Source: Opacimonas viscosa
GTDB lineage: Bacteria; Pseudomonadota; Gammaproteobacteria; Enterobacterales; Alteromonadaceae
Direction: 5' to 3'
Length of the DNA stretch: 64,000 nt
NCBI RefSeq assembly: GCF_024199005.1
Contig: NZ_JANATA010000003.1
Location: 62,001 to 126,000, forward strand
The position numbers and the translations under genes are program-made. The notes under the pieces are model-generated. The model did not search any database. It saw nothing but the letters and a program-made list of their open reading frames with translations, and was not told the origin of the DNA. Below are positions 8,676-18,881 of this stretch, piece after piece; the stretch's first letter is position 1; each line of letters begins with the position of its first letter.

Positions 8676-9959
8676 ATGCATTTGGTTAATTTAAAAGATA
8701 ATACTCAGCAAGTTGGTTTTTGTGATGCCGTTAAAACCGGTTTAGGGCGTGACCAAGGCTTGTTTTTTGTTGAAGAGATAGCTCCCCTAGCAGATATTAA
8801 TGCTGCATTGGCATTACCACTGGTCGAGCGTAGCCAATTGATCTTACAACACCTTATTGGTGATGAATTCAGTGAAGGCGAATTAAATGCCCTAGTCGAG
8901 GCTGCATTTACCTTCCCTGCACCGGTAGTGAAAGTCGATGAACAAACCTATGCATTAGAGTTATTCCATGGTCCAACGTTAGCATTTAAAGACTTTGGTG
9001 GTCGTTTTATGGCTCAATGTTTGACGAAAATCAGTCAAGGTGCTCCAGTGACTATTTTGACGGCAACTTCAGGTGATACAGGAGCTGCAGTAGCACATGC
9101 TTTCCACGGTATTGATAATATCAATGTCGTAATCTTGTTCCCTAAAGGTAAGATTTCTCCATTACAAGAAAAGCTCTTTACTACACTAGGTGGCAATATT
9201 CATACTGTTGCCATTGATGGTGATTTTGACGCTTGTCAGGCCATCGTCAAACAAGCGTTCGATGATCCGCAAATGCGCGAAGAACTGCACCTTAATTCAG
9301 CTAACTCGATCAACATTTCTCGGTTGTTGGCACAAGTTTGTTATTATTTTGAAGCCTTTGCTCAGTTAGATGAGGCAGCTCGTAAGGAGCTGGTTGTTTC
9401 TGTGCCGAGTGGAAATTTTGGTAATTTAACAGCCGGCCTGATTGCTAAAGCACTCGGTTTGCCGATTAAGCGTTTTATCGCGGCAACAAATTTGAATGAC
9501 ACGGTTCCTCGCTATTTAGAAACGGGTGAGTGGGCTCCGAAAGACACGATTGCTACCTTGTCTAATGCTATGGATGTGAGCCAACCCAACAATTGGCCAC
9601 GGATCGAAGCTATGGTCGAATTCGGGATTATTGATAAAGACATCATCACGGGTATGATGATTGACGAAGATTGTACACAAATCGCAATGAAACATTTACA
9701 AAGCGTAGGCTATACCTCAGAGCCTCATGCTGCGCTTGCTTATCGCAGTCTGCAAAAGAGTTTAGCAGAAGGAGAAACTGGCTTATTCTTAGGTACAGCA
9801 CACCCTGCTAAGTTTCGAGAGTCAGTGGAAAATATCTTAGGTGAACCATTAGCATTACCTAAAGCCTTAGCCGATGTAGCTGCTGAAACGTCGTTAGATG
9901 TGGATAAACCGGCTGATTATCAAGCAATTAAACAATACATGTTTGATATTTTGAAGTAA
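8676..9959 (+). CDS. thrC: Threonine synthase
   Basis: This 427-residue fold-type II PLP enzyme converts O-phosphohomoserine to threonine. The Schiff-base lysine lies in LAFKDFGGRF, the phosphate-binding ATSGDTGAAVAHA follows, and SVPSGNFGNLTAG is the conserved glycine-rich PLP-phosphate loop. Length matches the E. coli enzyme (428). A GAAAGGAA ribosome-binding site precedes the ATG, 27 bases after thrB. It is the last gene of the operon, which ends at the terminator at 10044-10080. Confidence 0.97.
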   Translation: MHLVNLKDNTQQVGFCDAVKTGLGRDQGLFFVEEIAPLADINAALALPLVERSQLILQHLIGDEFSEGELNALVEAAFTFPAPVVKVDEQTYALELFHGPTLAFKDFGGRFMAQCLTKISQGAPVTILTATSGDTGAAVAHAFHGIDNINVVILFPKGKISPLQEKLFTTLGGNIHTVAIDGDFDACQAIVKQAFDDPQMREELHLNSANSINISRLLAQVCYYFEAFAQLDEAARKELVVSVPSGNFGNLTAGLIAKALGLPIKRFIAATNLNDTVPRYLETGEWAPKDTIATLSNAMDVSQPNNWPRIEAMVEFGIIDKDIITGMMIDEDCTQIAMKHLQSVGYTSEPHAALAYRSLQKSLAEGETGLFLGTAHPAKFRESVENILGEPLALPKALADVAAETSLDVDKPADYQAIKQYMFDILK

Positions 9960-10043
9960 TGTTAGTGTTTTATGCGTGAAGATGAGTACGTTTTGGAATA
10001 TTTTTTCTAAGCGTACTTATATCTACTAGAAATTTATTGTGAC

Positions 10044-10080
10044 AAGCGGTAATCTCAGTTTAAGATTTTGCCGCTTTTTT
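10044..10080 (+). terminator. Probable thr operon terminator
   Basis: AAGCGG (10044-10049) pairs with CCGCTT (10071-10076), with partial inner pairing between AATCT and AGATT, and runs directly into a T tract. It lies 85 bases after thrC and just before ung. Confidence 0.6.
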
Positions 10081-10090
10081 ATAGGTGCCT

Positions 10091-10750
10091 ATGTCGACTT
10101 GGGCCGATTTTATTGAACAACAACAACAAGAAACGTATTTTCAGCATCTACAGCGTGAAGTGGCTTCGTTGCGTGCCAACGGACAAGTTGTTTACCCAGC
10201 TGAAAAAGATGTGTTTGCCGCTTTTTTGTTAACCGACATATCTCAAACAAAAGTGGTTATATTAGGTCAAGACCCTTATCACGGGCCCGGTCAAGCTCAT
10301 GGTTTAAGTTTTTCAGTCCCCGATGGTATCCAACCTCCACCTTCCTTGAAGAATATCTATAAAGAGTTGGAAATGAGTTTATCTGATTTTGTTCCCCCTG
10401 TGCATGGTAACTTGACCGCTTGGGCAAAGCAGGGGGTAATGTTGCTCAACACGGTACTAACGGTTAACGACGGCCAGGCACATTCTCATGCCAAGCTTGG
10501 CTGGCAAACATTTACTTACCGAGCGTTAGAGTTCCTACTGACAAACAATCAACACGTAGTATTTATGCTGTGGGGAGCCCATGCGCAAAAATTTGCTCCG
10601 CAGATAGACACTCAGCAACATCTTGTACTAAAAGCGCCTCATCCTTCACCCCTTTCAGCCCATAGGGGGTTTATTGGCTGCAAGCACTTTAGTCTGGCAA
10701 ATGATTGGTTAGACAGAAAAGGGTTAGGCAGCATCAATTGGCAGGTGTGA
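10091..10750 (+). CDS. ung: Uracil-DNA glycosylase, family 1
   Basis: Removes uracil from DNA to start base-excision repair. The protein has 219 residues from the ATG at 10091; a GTG two codons upstream is possible but unnecessary. The catalytic water-activating motif [13 protein letters not shown], the [11 protein letters not shown] segment, LLNTVLTV and the DNA-intercalating [11 protein letters not shown] loop are all intact. A short CAA repeat encodes four glutamines near residue 10. Cytoplasmic, slightly shorter than the E. coli enzyme (229). Transcribed separately from the thr operon, whose terminator lies just upstream. Confidence 0.97.
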   Translation: MSTWADFIEQQQQETYFQHLQREVASLRANGQVVYPAEKDVFAAFLLTDISQTKVVILGQDPYHGPGQAHGLSFSVPDGIQPPPSLKNIYKELEMSLSDFVPPVHGNLTAWAKQGVMLLNTVLTVNDGQAHSHAKLGWQTFTYRALEFLLTNNQHVVFMLWGAHAQKFAPQIDTQQHLVLKAPHPSPLSAHRGFIGCKHFSLANDWLDRKGLGSINWQV

Positions 10751-10821
10751 TCATTTAATGGGGCAATAACACCCAAATATGGCCCTGCTTCATACGATGT
10801 TACCGACCCAGGTTATTCGTG

Positions 10822-10986
10822 CTATTTATCTTCGTCGCTAAAGTCGAAATTAAAATCATAAGCGCCAAGCTCTTTGGCAAGTCGGCTTTTCTCTTTAATC
10901 GCTTCAATTTCTCGCCATTTTCCGTTTTTGCTTTTTCGTTTTGCTTTATTTGGCGCTGGTGTTTCTAACGTTATTGATTCTTCCAT
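10822..10986 (-). CDS. Small DUF3545-family protein
   Basis: A 54-residue charged protein beginning MEESITLETP, with a basic stretch NKAKRKSKNGKWREIE followed by a helix and an acidic C-terminus, FNFDFSDEDK. This basic-helix/acidic-tail layout with KWREIEAIKE matches DUF3545, small proteins found in Alteromonadales and Vibrionales with no known function. The start is firm: a perfect AGGAGG site sits five bases upstream of the ATG. It stands alone, convergent with ung and divergent from tas. Confidence 0.75.
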   Translation of the reverse strand: MEESITLETPAPNKAKRKSKNGKWREIEAIKEKSRLAKELGAYDFNFDFSDEDK

Positions 10987-11150
10987 GAGAACCTCCTTGT
11001 TATGAATTTGTTTAATTTTTGCGCTTATATTGATTATTACTCATATATTGTCAATGATCGAGTAAAGTTATAGAAAATAATATTCCGTAAGGCTTTAGCC
11101 TATGAATATGCTAACCTCATTCGGTAATTATCAAAATAATAAGGAATTTT

Positions 11151-12203
11151 ATGCGTTACTCTCCTCTAGGTGCTTCTGGTTTGTCGGTTTCAAGAATTTG
11201 TTTAGGTACAATGACATGGGGTATACAAAATACCCAAGCCGATGCAGACTTACAGCTCAACCATGCTATCGCTACTGGAATTAACTTTTTTGATACGGCA
11301 GAGATGTACCCTGTTCCCCCAAGCGAACCTACGTACACCAAAACAGAGCAAATTATTGGCAACTGGTTGTCACGTCACCCGGATAAACGCAAAGATATGA
11401 TTATTGCGACTAAGATCGCTGGTCCGGGGTTTCCCTATGTCCGGAATAATGCACCGATCACGGGAGAGAATGTAGGCTTAGCACTAGCAGGATCGTTAGA
11501 ACGTTTAAACACCGATTATATTGATTTATACCAATTACATTGGCCTAATCGTATGACGCCACATTTTGGTAAGCATGCATTAAACGCAACACGGCCAACT
11601 AAGCTGGATGTTGAAGCTGAACGTGAAAATATGCGCGATATTTTGCTAGGCCTGAAACAGGCGCTGGATGAGGGTAAAATTCGGCATTGGGGTTTGTCTG
11701 ATGATACGACTTGGGGGATCCATACTTATCTTAACCTTGCCCAAGAGATAGGAATGCCTGCACCAGTATCCATTCAAAATGAATTTAATTTATTACATAC
11801 CAAAGATTGGCCTTTCCTCATCGAGTCTTGTGTCTGTGAAGATATTGCTTATTTGCCATGGTCCCCTTTATCGGGCGGAATGCTTTCCGGTAAATATCGC
11901 AATGGGGTCATCCCCAAGGGCAGTCGTTGGAGTTATGAGCAGCGCCATGGTCTGTTCCGCAACACCCAAGATAGTCAACGTGCCACACAAGCTTATTGTG
12001 ATATCGCCCAAAAATATGATATGACACCCGCACAACTGGCTCTGGCATGGTGCGATCAAGTGGATGGTGTGACGTCTACTATAATTGGCGCGACCAGTAT
12101 GTTGCAATTAGAAGAAAATATTGCGGCTTTTGCTAAGACATTATCCAAAGAGTGTTTAGACGAAGTCGCAAATGTCTTACGCCAATATCCAGCGCCATTT
12201 TAA
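11151..12203 (+). CDS. tas: NADP(H)-dependent aldo-keto reductase, Tas type
   Basis: A 350-residue TIM-barrel aldo/keto reductase. Motifs run in family order: LGASGLSVSRICLGTMTWG at the N-terminus, NFFDTAEMYPVPP with the catalytic Asp and Tyr, DYIDLYQLHWPNR, and the C-terminal cofactor-phosphate site TSTIIGATSMLQLEEN. The long AEMYPVPP loop is diagnostic for the Tas subgroup. The physiological substrate of Tas proteins is not established. The ATG at 11151 follows AAGGAA. The S9 peptidase gene starts 15 bases downstream. Confidence 0.88.
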   Translation: MRYSPLGASGLSVSRICLGTMTWGIQNTQADADLQLNHAIATGINFFDTAEMYPVPPSEPTYTKTEQIIGNWLSRHPDKRKDMIIATKIAGPGFPYVRNNAPITGENVGLALAGSLERLNTDYIDLYQLHWPNRMTPHFGKHALNATRPTKLDVEAERENMRDILLGLKQALDEGKIRHWGLSDDTTWGIHTYLNLAQEIGMPAPVSIQNEFNLLHTKDWPFLIESCVCEDIAYLPWSPLSGGMLSGKYRNGVIPKGSRWSYEQRHGLFRNTQDSQRATQAYCDIAQKYDMTPAQLALAWCDQVDGVTSTIIGATSMLQLEENIAAFAKTLSKECLDEVANVLRQYPAPF

Positions 12204-12217
12204 ACAGGATACAGAAC

Positions 12218-14374
12218 ATGCAAAACCGACAGTCGAAAAGACTCATGAAAACACCATTTGTGGGTGTAGTACTTGGTACAGTATTGGGAATTGTGTCGAG
12301 CTTATCACATGCCAACGATGCCAATATAAATCAGCAAAATACGCCTCAGAATCTTGCTTACTCAGGTGTCTATCCCATAGCAGATACTTTGACTTACGAA
12401 GATATATTTGGTTTAGAGTATGCCGCAAATCCGATCATTTTAAGTGATGATAAAACAGTCTTATATGAGCGCATTAGCCTAGATATTATGTCCGATTCAC
12501 GTAGAAGTAATCTATGGACTGTACAAATTGACGGGAATAAGCATTTACCTTTTTTATCCAGTCAAGCTAATCATTCGAGTCCAGTTTTGTCTAAAGATGG
12601 CCAACGTTTAGCTTACTTATCTACTCATGAAGGTAGCACTCAGATCTATGTTTATGATTTTGCAAACCAAACGACAACTAGGGTAACAGATGTCGCTATG
12701 CGTCCCTCTGGTCTTGCCTTTTCACCGGATGGGAAAACGTTAGCTTTCTCTATGTTTACTCCTAAATCACCAAAACCTTTATTTAGCCTAGGCTTTAAAC
12801 CCAAGGGGGCAAAATGGGCTGAACCTGCGACATATATTGAAGATACCTTATTTCAGCGTGATGGTGCAGGCATGAATAAACCTGGGAATATGCATTTGTA
12901 TGTAGTCCCAGTTATCGGAGGTCAAGCACGTCAAGTCACACAAGGTGATTACGACTATTCTGGAACAGTTGCTTGGTTACCTGATAGTGAACACGTGGTG
13001 GTCTCTGCCAATATTCGGCCTGATAGCCAATTTGATGTTTTTAACAGTGATTTAGTGCGCATTAATACCAAAACGGGTACGTGGCTCCGTTTGACGGATA
13101 TGACAGGGCCTGAAGCTAACCCAGTCTTGAGTCCAGATGGGCAGAAAATCGCTTTTACAGGGTTTATTGATAATGGTAAATCGAATCAAATTGCTCATTT
13201 ATATGTGATGGATATTCAGGACCATTCTATAGCGCAAAACGTGCGTGATTTAACTCCAACCTTGGACCGTTCAGTTGGTGATATCCGCTGGGCTAAAGAC
13301 GGTGCAGGCTTATATTTCTCGTACGACGATGATGGCAAAAAACACGTCGCTCATGTGGGATTAGATCGCAGGATTTCCAGTAAAACTGATGCGTTAGGAG
13401 GCCAGAGTTTTGGCCGTCCTTACACCTCTGGTGATTTTGCAGTTACTGCAGCAGGAGATGTAGTGTTTACCTTAGGTAATGGTGTCGCTCCTGCAGATTT
13501 AGCGGTTACTGATAAGCAAAATATACATGTACTCACCGATTTAAATAGTGATGTGCTCGCCCACAAGAAACTCTCAGCACCACAGGAGATGAAAGTAAAA
13601 AGTTCGGTAGATGGACGAGAACTGTCTGCCTGGATAGTGACACCGCCAGACTTTGATCCAAGTAAAAAGTATCCACTCATCTTGGAGATCCACGGTGGCC
13701 CTCATACTGCTTATGGTCCTGAGTTTTCGACCGAGGTACAGTTATTCGCTGCGGCAGGCTATGTGGTGGTCTATGGCAATCCTCGTGGCTCGACTTCACA
13801 AGGTACGGAATTTGCCAATTTGATTGATAAAAATTACCCCTCACAAGACTATGATGATCTGATGGATATGGTCGATGGTGTAGTGGCTAAAGGGTATATT
13901 GACCAGGATAATTTATTTGTGACTGGTGGCTCTGGTGGTGGAGTATTAACTGCGTGGATTATTGGTAAAACAGATAAGTTTAAAGCTGCAGTAGTCGCCA
14001 AACCGGTGATCAACTGGATAAGTATGATTGGTACCAGTGATATTTATACATTTATGACGAAATACTGGTTCACAGATTTACCCTGGAATGACGTTGATCA
14101 ATATTGGAATCGCTCACCTTTGAAGTTGGTGGGGAATGTGACGACACCCACGATGGTGTTGACCGGAGAGCTCGACGTGCGTACTCCTATGGGAGAAAGT
14201 GAACAGTATTATGGTGCTCTTCGTTTAGAAGGTGTGGAAAGTTCTTTAGTCAGGATCCAAGGTGCATATCATGGAATTGCGGCAAAACCGTCTAATTTAG
14301 CCCGCAAAGTTGGGTATATTTTAGCTTGGTTTGACCGTTATAACAGTCAAAAGCAACCCAAAGAAAAGAAGTAA
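12218..14374 (+). CDS. Exported S9 family prolyl oligopeptidase-type peptidase
   Basis: A 718-residue serine peptidase from the ATG at 12218, which has an AGGATA site and follows tas by 15 bases. An N-terminal signal peptide (hydrophobic segment FVGVVLGTVLGIVSS, cleavage near SHA) sends it to the periplasm. A beta-propeller made of WD40/TolB-like blades (for example LSKDGQRLAYLS, FSPDGKTLAFS, LSPDGQKIAFTG) occupies roughly residues 50-430; the C-terminal alpha/beta-hydrolase domain carries the triad Ser572 in GGSGGG, Asp653 in GELDVRTP and His685 in YHGI. Such enzymes cleave dipeptides or short peptides; specificity (dipeptidyl versus acylaminoacyl) is not decided here. Confidence 0.9.
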   Translation: MQNRQSKRLMKTPFVGVVLGTVLGIVSSLSHANDANINQQNTPQNLAYSGVYPIADTLTYEDIFGLEYAANPIILSDDKTVLYERISLDIMSDSRRSNLWTVQIDGNKHLPFLSSQANHSSPVLSKDGQRLAYLSTHEGSTQIYVYDFANQTTTRVTDVAMRPSGLAFSPDGKTLAFSMFTPKSPKPLFSLGFKPKGAKWAEPATYIEDTLFQRDGAGMNKPGNMHLYVVPVIGGQARQVTQGDYDYSGTVAWLPDSEHVVVSANIRPDSQFDVFNSDLVRINTKTGTWLRLTDMTGPEANPVLSPDGQKIAFTGFIDNGKSNQIAHLYVMDIQDHSIAQNVRDLTPTLDRSVGDIRWAKDGAGLYFSYDDDGKKHVAHVGLDRRISSKTDALGGQSFGRPYTSGDFAVTAAGDVVFTLGNGVAPADLAVTDKQNIHVLTDLNSDVLAHKKLSAPQEMKVKSSVDGRELSAWIVTPPDFDPSKKYPLILEIHGGPHTAYGPEFSTEVQLFAAAGYVVVYGNPRGSTSQGTEFANLIDKNYPSQDYDDLMDMVDGVVAKGYIDQDNLFVTGGSGGGVLTAWIIGKTDKFKAAVVAKPVINWISMIGTSDIYTFMTKYWFTDLPWNDVDQYWNRSPLKLVGNVTTPTMVLTGELDVRTPMGESEQYYGALRLEGVESSLVRIQGAYHGIAAKPSNLARKVGYILAWFDRYNSQKQPKEKK

Positions 14375-14421
14375 ATAAGCGGACTTATTCTGGAGCGCAT
14401 ATTGTACAATGCCGACCAGTA

Positions 14422-14456
14422 CGAGTGGTTCTTTTGGGAGTATAAAGAACCGCTCG
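14422..14456. repeat. 13-bp inverted repeat in the S9 peptidase-hemN gap
   Basis: CGAGTGGTTCTTT (14422-14434) pairs with AAAGAACCGCTCG (14444-14456) with one G-T wobble and a nine-base loop. No T tract follows on either strand. The rest of the 170-base gap holds a 10-bp palindrome ATTGTACAAT at 14401-14410 and no convincing gene. Confidence 0.7.
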
Positions 14457-14544
14457 ATATCCCTTAGTAATTGCTCTAGATCAATAAACAATAAGTGTTG
14501 AATTGGTAGCATAATGGCTCTTTTTATTCGCTTGAGAATCTTAC

Positions 14545-15909
14545 GTGTCCATATCTTTATCACCAGCATTAGTAAGCAAGTACAATAGCCAAGGTCCGCG
14601 TTATACCTCTTACCCTACCGCTTTAGAATTCACGCCAAATAACAGTCCCACTGCACTGGCAGACGCTTTTGCAACGGCTACGACAGATGCTTTTGCTTTG
14701 TATGTACACATCCCGTTTTGCCATGCTCTGTGTTATTACTGTGGTTGCAATAAAATTGTCACTCGTCACCAAGACAAAGCTGATCGATATTTGGATTTTC
14801 TTGCCCTCGAAATGCAAGCCACCCAAGACTTCATGACGTGTAAAACCGTTGAACAATGTCATCTCGGTGGAGGTACACCCACCTTTTTAACGATTGGACA
14901 AATGACGCGACTAGTCGCCTTGTTAAAGCAACATTATCAGTTCAGTCCTAGTTGTGAATGGAGTATTGAAATTGACCCACGCAGTGTGGACCAGGCGTAT
15001 TTGACAGCTTTAAAAGCACTTGGATTCAGTCGCATTAGTTTGGGCGTACAAGATATTGACAATGCAGTACAAATATCGATTAATCGAGTGCAATCCACCG
15101 CACATGTAGCGGAGTTGATTCGTCATGCACAAAAAATTGGTTTTAGGTCAGTTAATATTGATTTAATTTATGGGTTGCCCAAACAAACACCAGAGACTTT
15201 CAAGCAAACACTGAATGCGGTTACAACATTTGCGCCAGAACGCATTTCACTGTTTAGCTATGCCCACCTACCGACACGTTTTGCTGCGCAACGCAAAATC
15301 AAGGACACGTGGTTACCAACACCGGATCAAAAAATTGCCTTGATGACGATGGCTCATCAGTACTTGCAAGCAGCCGGTTACCATATGATAGGGATGGATC
15401 ATTTCGCTAAATCTCATGATACCCTTGCCATTGCACAGGCGAATAAAGTGTTACACCGGAACTTTCAGGGGTATACAACACACCAACACCTTGACATGCT
15501 AGGCTTAGGTGTTTCTGCGATAAGTTTTATTGGGGATCGATATTTACAAAATACAAAGACACTGAAGGCCTATTATGCAGCTTTATCTGCAGAGCAGTTG
15601 GCAGTAGAAAAAACGTTAAGCCTGCACAAGGATGATCACATACGTCGAGCCGTTATTATGGGGCTGATGTGTAATCTACAAGTCGATAAACAAGCGGTCG
15701 AACAGTCCTTTGGTATTGATTTTACGACGTATTTTGCAGAGGCTGAGACCTTATTAAGCCCTTTCATTAAAGATGGGTTGTTAACGCTCGACGCCCGTTG
15801 GATTAAAGTCCATCCCGCTGCAAGGTTGTTGATTAGAAGTATTGCGATGTGCTTTGATGCTTATATAGGGCTGCACAAAAATCAGCAACGTTTTTCACGA
15901 GTGATCTAA
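14545..15909 (+). CDS. hemN: Oxygen-independent coproporphyrinogen III oxidase
   Basis: A 454-residue radical-SAM enzyme that decarboxylates coproporphyrinogen III without oxygen in haem synthesis. The 4Fe-4S ligands are in FCHALCYYCGC (CxxxCxxC plus the adjacent Cys typical of HemN), followed by HLGGGTPTFL and INIDLIYGLPKQTPE. The N-terminus KYNSQGPRYTSYPTA is the HemN-specific arm, separating it from HemW. The start is a GTG at 14545; the only nearby ATG (14514) is out of frame. I see no clear FNR site upstream. Length is close to the E. coli enzyme (457). Confidence 0.96.
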   Translation: MSISLSPALVSKYNSQGPRYTSYPTALEFTPNNSPTALADAFATATTDAFALYVHIPFCHALCYYCGCNKIVTRHQDKADRYLDFLALEMQATQDFMTCKTVEQCHLGGGTPTFLTIGQMTRLVALLKQHYQFSPSCEWSIEIDPRSVDQAYLTALKALGFSRISLGVQDIDNAVQISINRVQSTAHVAELIRHAQKIGFRSVNIDLIYGLPKQTPETFKQTLNAVTTFAPERISLFSYAHLPTRFAAQRKIKDTWLPTPDQKIALMTMAHQYLQAAGYHMIGMDHFAKSHDTLAIAQANKVLHRNFQGYTTHQHLDMLGLGVSAISFIGDRYLQNTKTLKAYYAALSAEQLAVEKTLSLHKDDHIRRAVIMGLMCNLQVDKQAVEQSFGIDFTTYFAEAETLLSPFIKDGLLTLDARWIKVHPAARLLIRSIAMCFDAYIGLHKNQQRFSRVI

Positions 15910-16012
15910 CTTTTTGAGAGGCGACAGTGATGGTACATCAGGCATGGGTTTGCGAATGAGAAGGTCCCCCGCAAGCGGAACTTGCTGACGAGGGAGGAGG
16001 CGATGATGACGC

Positions 16013-17647
16013 TTATTGGGCTGTTCTGAATTGCTCTATCAAAGCTTGGGTTGAACTGTCCATGGCTGGATGCATCGTACCTGTTTCAATAGCATCTAAA
16101 ACTTGATTACCTAGCACCTTACCTAGTTCCACACCCCATTGGTCGAAACTATTCACGCCCCAGATGACGCCTTGAACAAATACTTTATGTTCATACAGCG
16201 CAACTAAAGCACCTAACGTAAACGGATCCAATGTTTGGAAGGTAATCGTATTAGAGGGCTTATTACCTGGCATGACTTTATGCGCTGCAAGCGTATCTTT
16301 TTCAACGTCAGATAAGCCCTCAGGGAGTTCTGCACGACATTCTGCAAAGGTTTTTCCTTGCATCAGTGCTTGGGTTTGACCAAAACAGTTTGACGCTAAC
16401 ATCGCATGATGCGTGTTATCTTGGTTAGGGACATTTAAAGGTAAAATAAAATCGGCAGGAATAATCGTATCCCCTTGATGGATCAACTGATGGAAGGAAT
16501 GTTGACCGTTCGTACCTTCAGAGCCAAAAATAATAGGACCAGTGGCATAGTCTACAGCGGTACCATCGTGTTGATTGCGTTTACCGTTAGATTCCATATC
16601 TAATTGTTGTACATACGCAGGGAAACCACGTAGATAGTGATAGTAAGGCAATAACACATGTGACTGAGCATCTTGGAAGTTGCGATACCAGACACCTAAT
16701 AGACCTAAAATAGCCGGTAAGTTTTCTGCAAGAGGGGCTGTTTGGAAATGCTGATCCATCGCTTCTGCCCCCTTCAGTAGTTGTTCGAAATTAGCATAGC
16801 CGATAGCTAATGCAATCGGTAAACCAATTGCAGACCATAACGAATAACGGCCACCTACCCAGTCTTCCATGCCGATGACACGGTCTGGACTCATGCCAAA
16901 TTCAACCGCTGCGGGTACGTTTGATGAGATAGCGGCAAAATGATCCGCTATCGCAGATTGTGGTGCTCCTGACGCCAAGAACCATGCCTTTGCCGTTAGG
17001 GTATTTTGTTTCGTTTCTTGGGTGCCAAAAGATTTAGACGACATGAGGACCAAGGTTGTTTCTGGGTCACGTTGTGCCAAAACATCTTGAATATGACAGC
17101 CATCAACGTTGGCGACAAAGTGTACATTGAGTTTGTGTTGATGATAAGGCAATAGGGCCTCTGACATAATTTTAGGGCCTAAAAATGAACCCCCAATACC
17201 AATACTGACGACATCTGTGATGGTTTTGCCGGTATAGCCTTTGTGCTCACCCGAGTGGAGCGCCTCAGTGAACGCTTTGATTTTAGCACGTGTTGCTTGG
17301 ACATCAGGCATGATGTCTTTGCCATTAACGTAGATAGGATCAGTGCCAAAGTTACGTAAAGCGGTGTGTAACACAGCACGTTGTTCGGTATGATTAATGG
17401 GTGAGCCAGTAAACATATCAGTACGTTTTTGGGCAACATCTGCACTTTCAGCTAGTGCGATTAACTCTGCAAAAATATCATCAGAAATCGTGTTTTTAGA
17501 AAAATCGATATGTAATCCACAAGCACTTTGGGAAAAGCGTTTAACACGATCAGGATCAGTGGCAAATGCATCACGCATGTGGACATCAGCTTGTTTTGTT
17601 GCCAAAGCTTGTAGATTCTGCCACGGTTGGGTTTGGGTAATACTCAT
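16013..17647 (-). CDS. pgi: Glucose-6-phosphate isomerase
   Basis: Interconverts glucose-6-phosphate and fructose-6-phosphate in the cytoplasm. The start at 17647 gives 544 residues beginning [12 protein letters not shown], with an AAGG site eight bases upstream; a start seven codons earlier is less likely. Family signatures are present: [38 protein letters not shown], and near the C-terminus [14 protein letters not shown], which contains the catalytic lysine. It lies 155 bases downstream of the transaldolase gene on the same strand, with an inverted repeat between, so the two may share control. Confidence 0.97.
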   Translation of the reverse strand: MSITQTQPWQNLQALATKQADVHMRDAFATDPDRVKRFSQSACGLHIDFSKNTISDDIFAELIALAESADVAQKRTDMFTGSPINHTEQRAVLHTALRNFGTDPIYVNGKDIMPDVQATRAKIKAFTEALHSGEHKGYTGKTITDVVSIGIGGSFLGPKIMSEALLPYHQHKLNVHFVANVDGCHIQDVLAQRDPETTLVLMSSKSFGTQETKQNTLTAKAWFLASGAPQSAIADHFAAISSNVPAAVEFGMSPDRVIGMEDWVGGRYSLWSAIGLPIALAIGYANFEQLLKGAEAMDQHFQTAPLAENLPAILGLLGVWYRNFQDAQSHVLLPYYHYLRGFPAYVQQLDMESNGKRNQHDGTAVDYATGPIIFGSEGTNGQHSFHQLIHQGDTIIPADFILPLNVPNQDNTHHAMLASNCFGQTQALMQGKTFAECRAELPEGLSDVEKDTLAAHKVMPGNKPSNTITFQTLDPFTLGALVALYEHKVFVQGVIWGVNSFDQWGVELGKVLGNQVLDAIETGTMHPAMDSSTQALIEQFRTAQ

Positions 17648-17762
17648 AAAATAGCCTTTTGTTAGCAATCCATTAGTTACATGACAAAGTCATGTCTGAG
17701 GCGTAGGGTAGGTATTAGTTGTTACGGGCGTTTTTTGTTTTTAGAGAAGCACCGTTTAGTTT

Positions 17763-17795
17763 TAGCCAGTCGGCAATCATAGTGTCGACTGGCTA
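17763..17795. repeat. 10-bp inverted repeat between tal and pgi
   Basis: TAGCCAGTCG (17763-17772) and CGACTGGCTA (17786-17795) form a perfect stem around a 13-base loop, seven bases after the tal stop. No T run follows in the direction of transcription, so a processing or mRNA-stability hairpin is as likely as a terminator. Confidence 0.7.
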
Positions 17796-17802
17796 GTTAT
17801 AC

Positions 17803-18756
17803 TTATAGCTTGGCTTGGAGTAACTGCTCAAGTTTAATTTGGTCTATAGTGAAATTACGAATGCCTTCGGCTAGTTTTTCAGTGGCCATGGCATCTTCGT
17901 TCATAGCCCAACGGAATTCACTTTCACTTAAACGAGAAGGCGGTGTTTGTGTCGCGCCTTTGTCACTTAATTTTACCGTTAATTCACCGTTTGTGTTGGC
18001 TAGCTCTTCCAACAGAGCAGGAGCAATAGTTAACCGATCACATCCAGCGAGTTCAATAATTTCATCTGTATTACGGAAACTTGCACCCATGACAACGGTT
18101 TGATAACCATGATCTTTATAATATTGGTAGATCTTACTCACTGATTGCACACCCGGATCTTCAGCGCCAGGAAAGGCATCTTTACCCGTTGATTTTTTGT
18201 ACCAGTCCAAAATGCGACCAACAAAAGGCGAGATTAAGAAAACACCTGCTTCCGCACATGCACGAGCTTGGGCAAAGGAGAAAAGTAGCGTCAAGTTGCA
18301 CTGAATACCTTCTTTTTCTAGGATTTCAGCTGCTTGGATACCTTCCCATGTTGACGCGATTTTAATTAGGATGCGGTCTTTACTGATCCCTTCATCTGCG
18401 TACATACCCACTAATTTACGTGCTTTAGCAACCGTTGCTTCAGTAGCAAAAGATAAACGAGCGTCAACTTCGGTAGAAATACGCCCAGGAATAACGCCTA
18501 CGATTTCTTTACCGATCAGTACTGCTAACTTATCAGAAGCATCAGCTACTTGTTGTGCGGTATCAGAAGACTCTGTTTTTGCCCATGCTAATGCAGCACT
18601 GACCATCTCGCTATATTCTGGGATCTCAGCTGCTTTTAGCAATAAAGATGGATTCGTTGTCGCATCAACAGGTGCGTATTTTTTGATCGCTGCAATATCG
18701 CCAGTGTCAGCTACAACAGTGGTTACTTTTCTGAGTGCGGTAAGTAGGTCGCTCAT
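17803..18756 (-). CDS. tal: Transaldolase
   Basis: A 317-residue class I transaldolase of the non-oxidative pentose phosphate pathway, transferring a dihydroxyacetone unit between sugar phosphates. The N-terminal [43 protein letters not shown] and the Schiff-base region [12 protein letters not shown] (catalytic lysine in IKIAST) are intact, followed by [18 protein letters not shown]. Two adjacent ATG codons are possible; the second (18756) has better spacing from AAGGA and gives exactly the E. coli TalB length. Likely linked with pgi downstream. Confidence 0.97.
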   Translation of the reverse strand: MSDLLTALRKVTTVVADTGDIAAIKKYAPVDATTNPSLLLKAAEIPEYSEMVSAALAWAKTESSDTAQQVADASDKLAVLIGKEIVGVIPGRISTEVDARLSFATEATVAKARKLVGMYADEGISKDRILIKIASTWEGIQAAEILEKEGIQCNLTLLFSFAQARACAEAGVFLISPFVGRILDWYKKSTGKDAFPGAEDPGVQSVSKIYQYYKDHGYQTVVMGASFRNTDEIIELAGCDRLTIAPALLEELANTNGELTVKLSDKGATQTPPSRLSESEFRWAMNEDAMATEKLAEGIRNFTIDQIKLEQLLQAKL

Positions 18757-18881
18757 CATAATCCTTTTTATCGATTGTGGTGATAGGTTTTCTTCATTTT
18801 ATTTGATGAGACTATCTTGTCATACTCATCATGTGCTTCGGTTAGAGGCATTTAAGAAAACTAATTTAGAAGGTAAATATT

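Noticed and set aside
10106-10132. CAA repeat near the start of ung as a variable tract
   Set aside because: Only four CAA codons interrupted by GAA codons; too short to be notable.
14321-14569. 82-codon minus-strand frame with a hydrophobic C-terminus across the S9 peptidase-hemN gap
   Set aside because: It overlaps the 3' end of the peptidase gene and the hemN start, its hydrophobic tail comes from the complement of a Lys/Gln-rich coding region, and no ribosome-binding site is seen.
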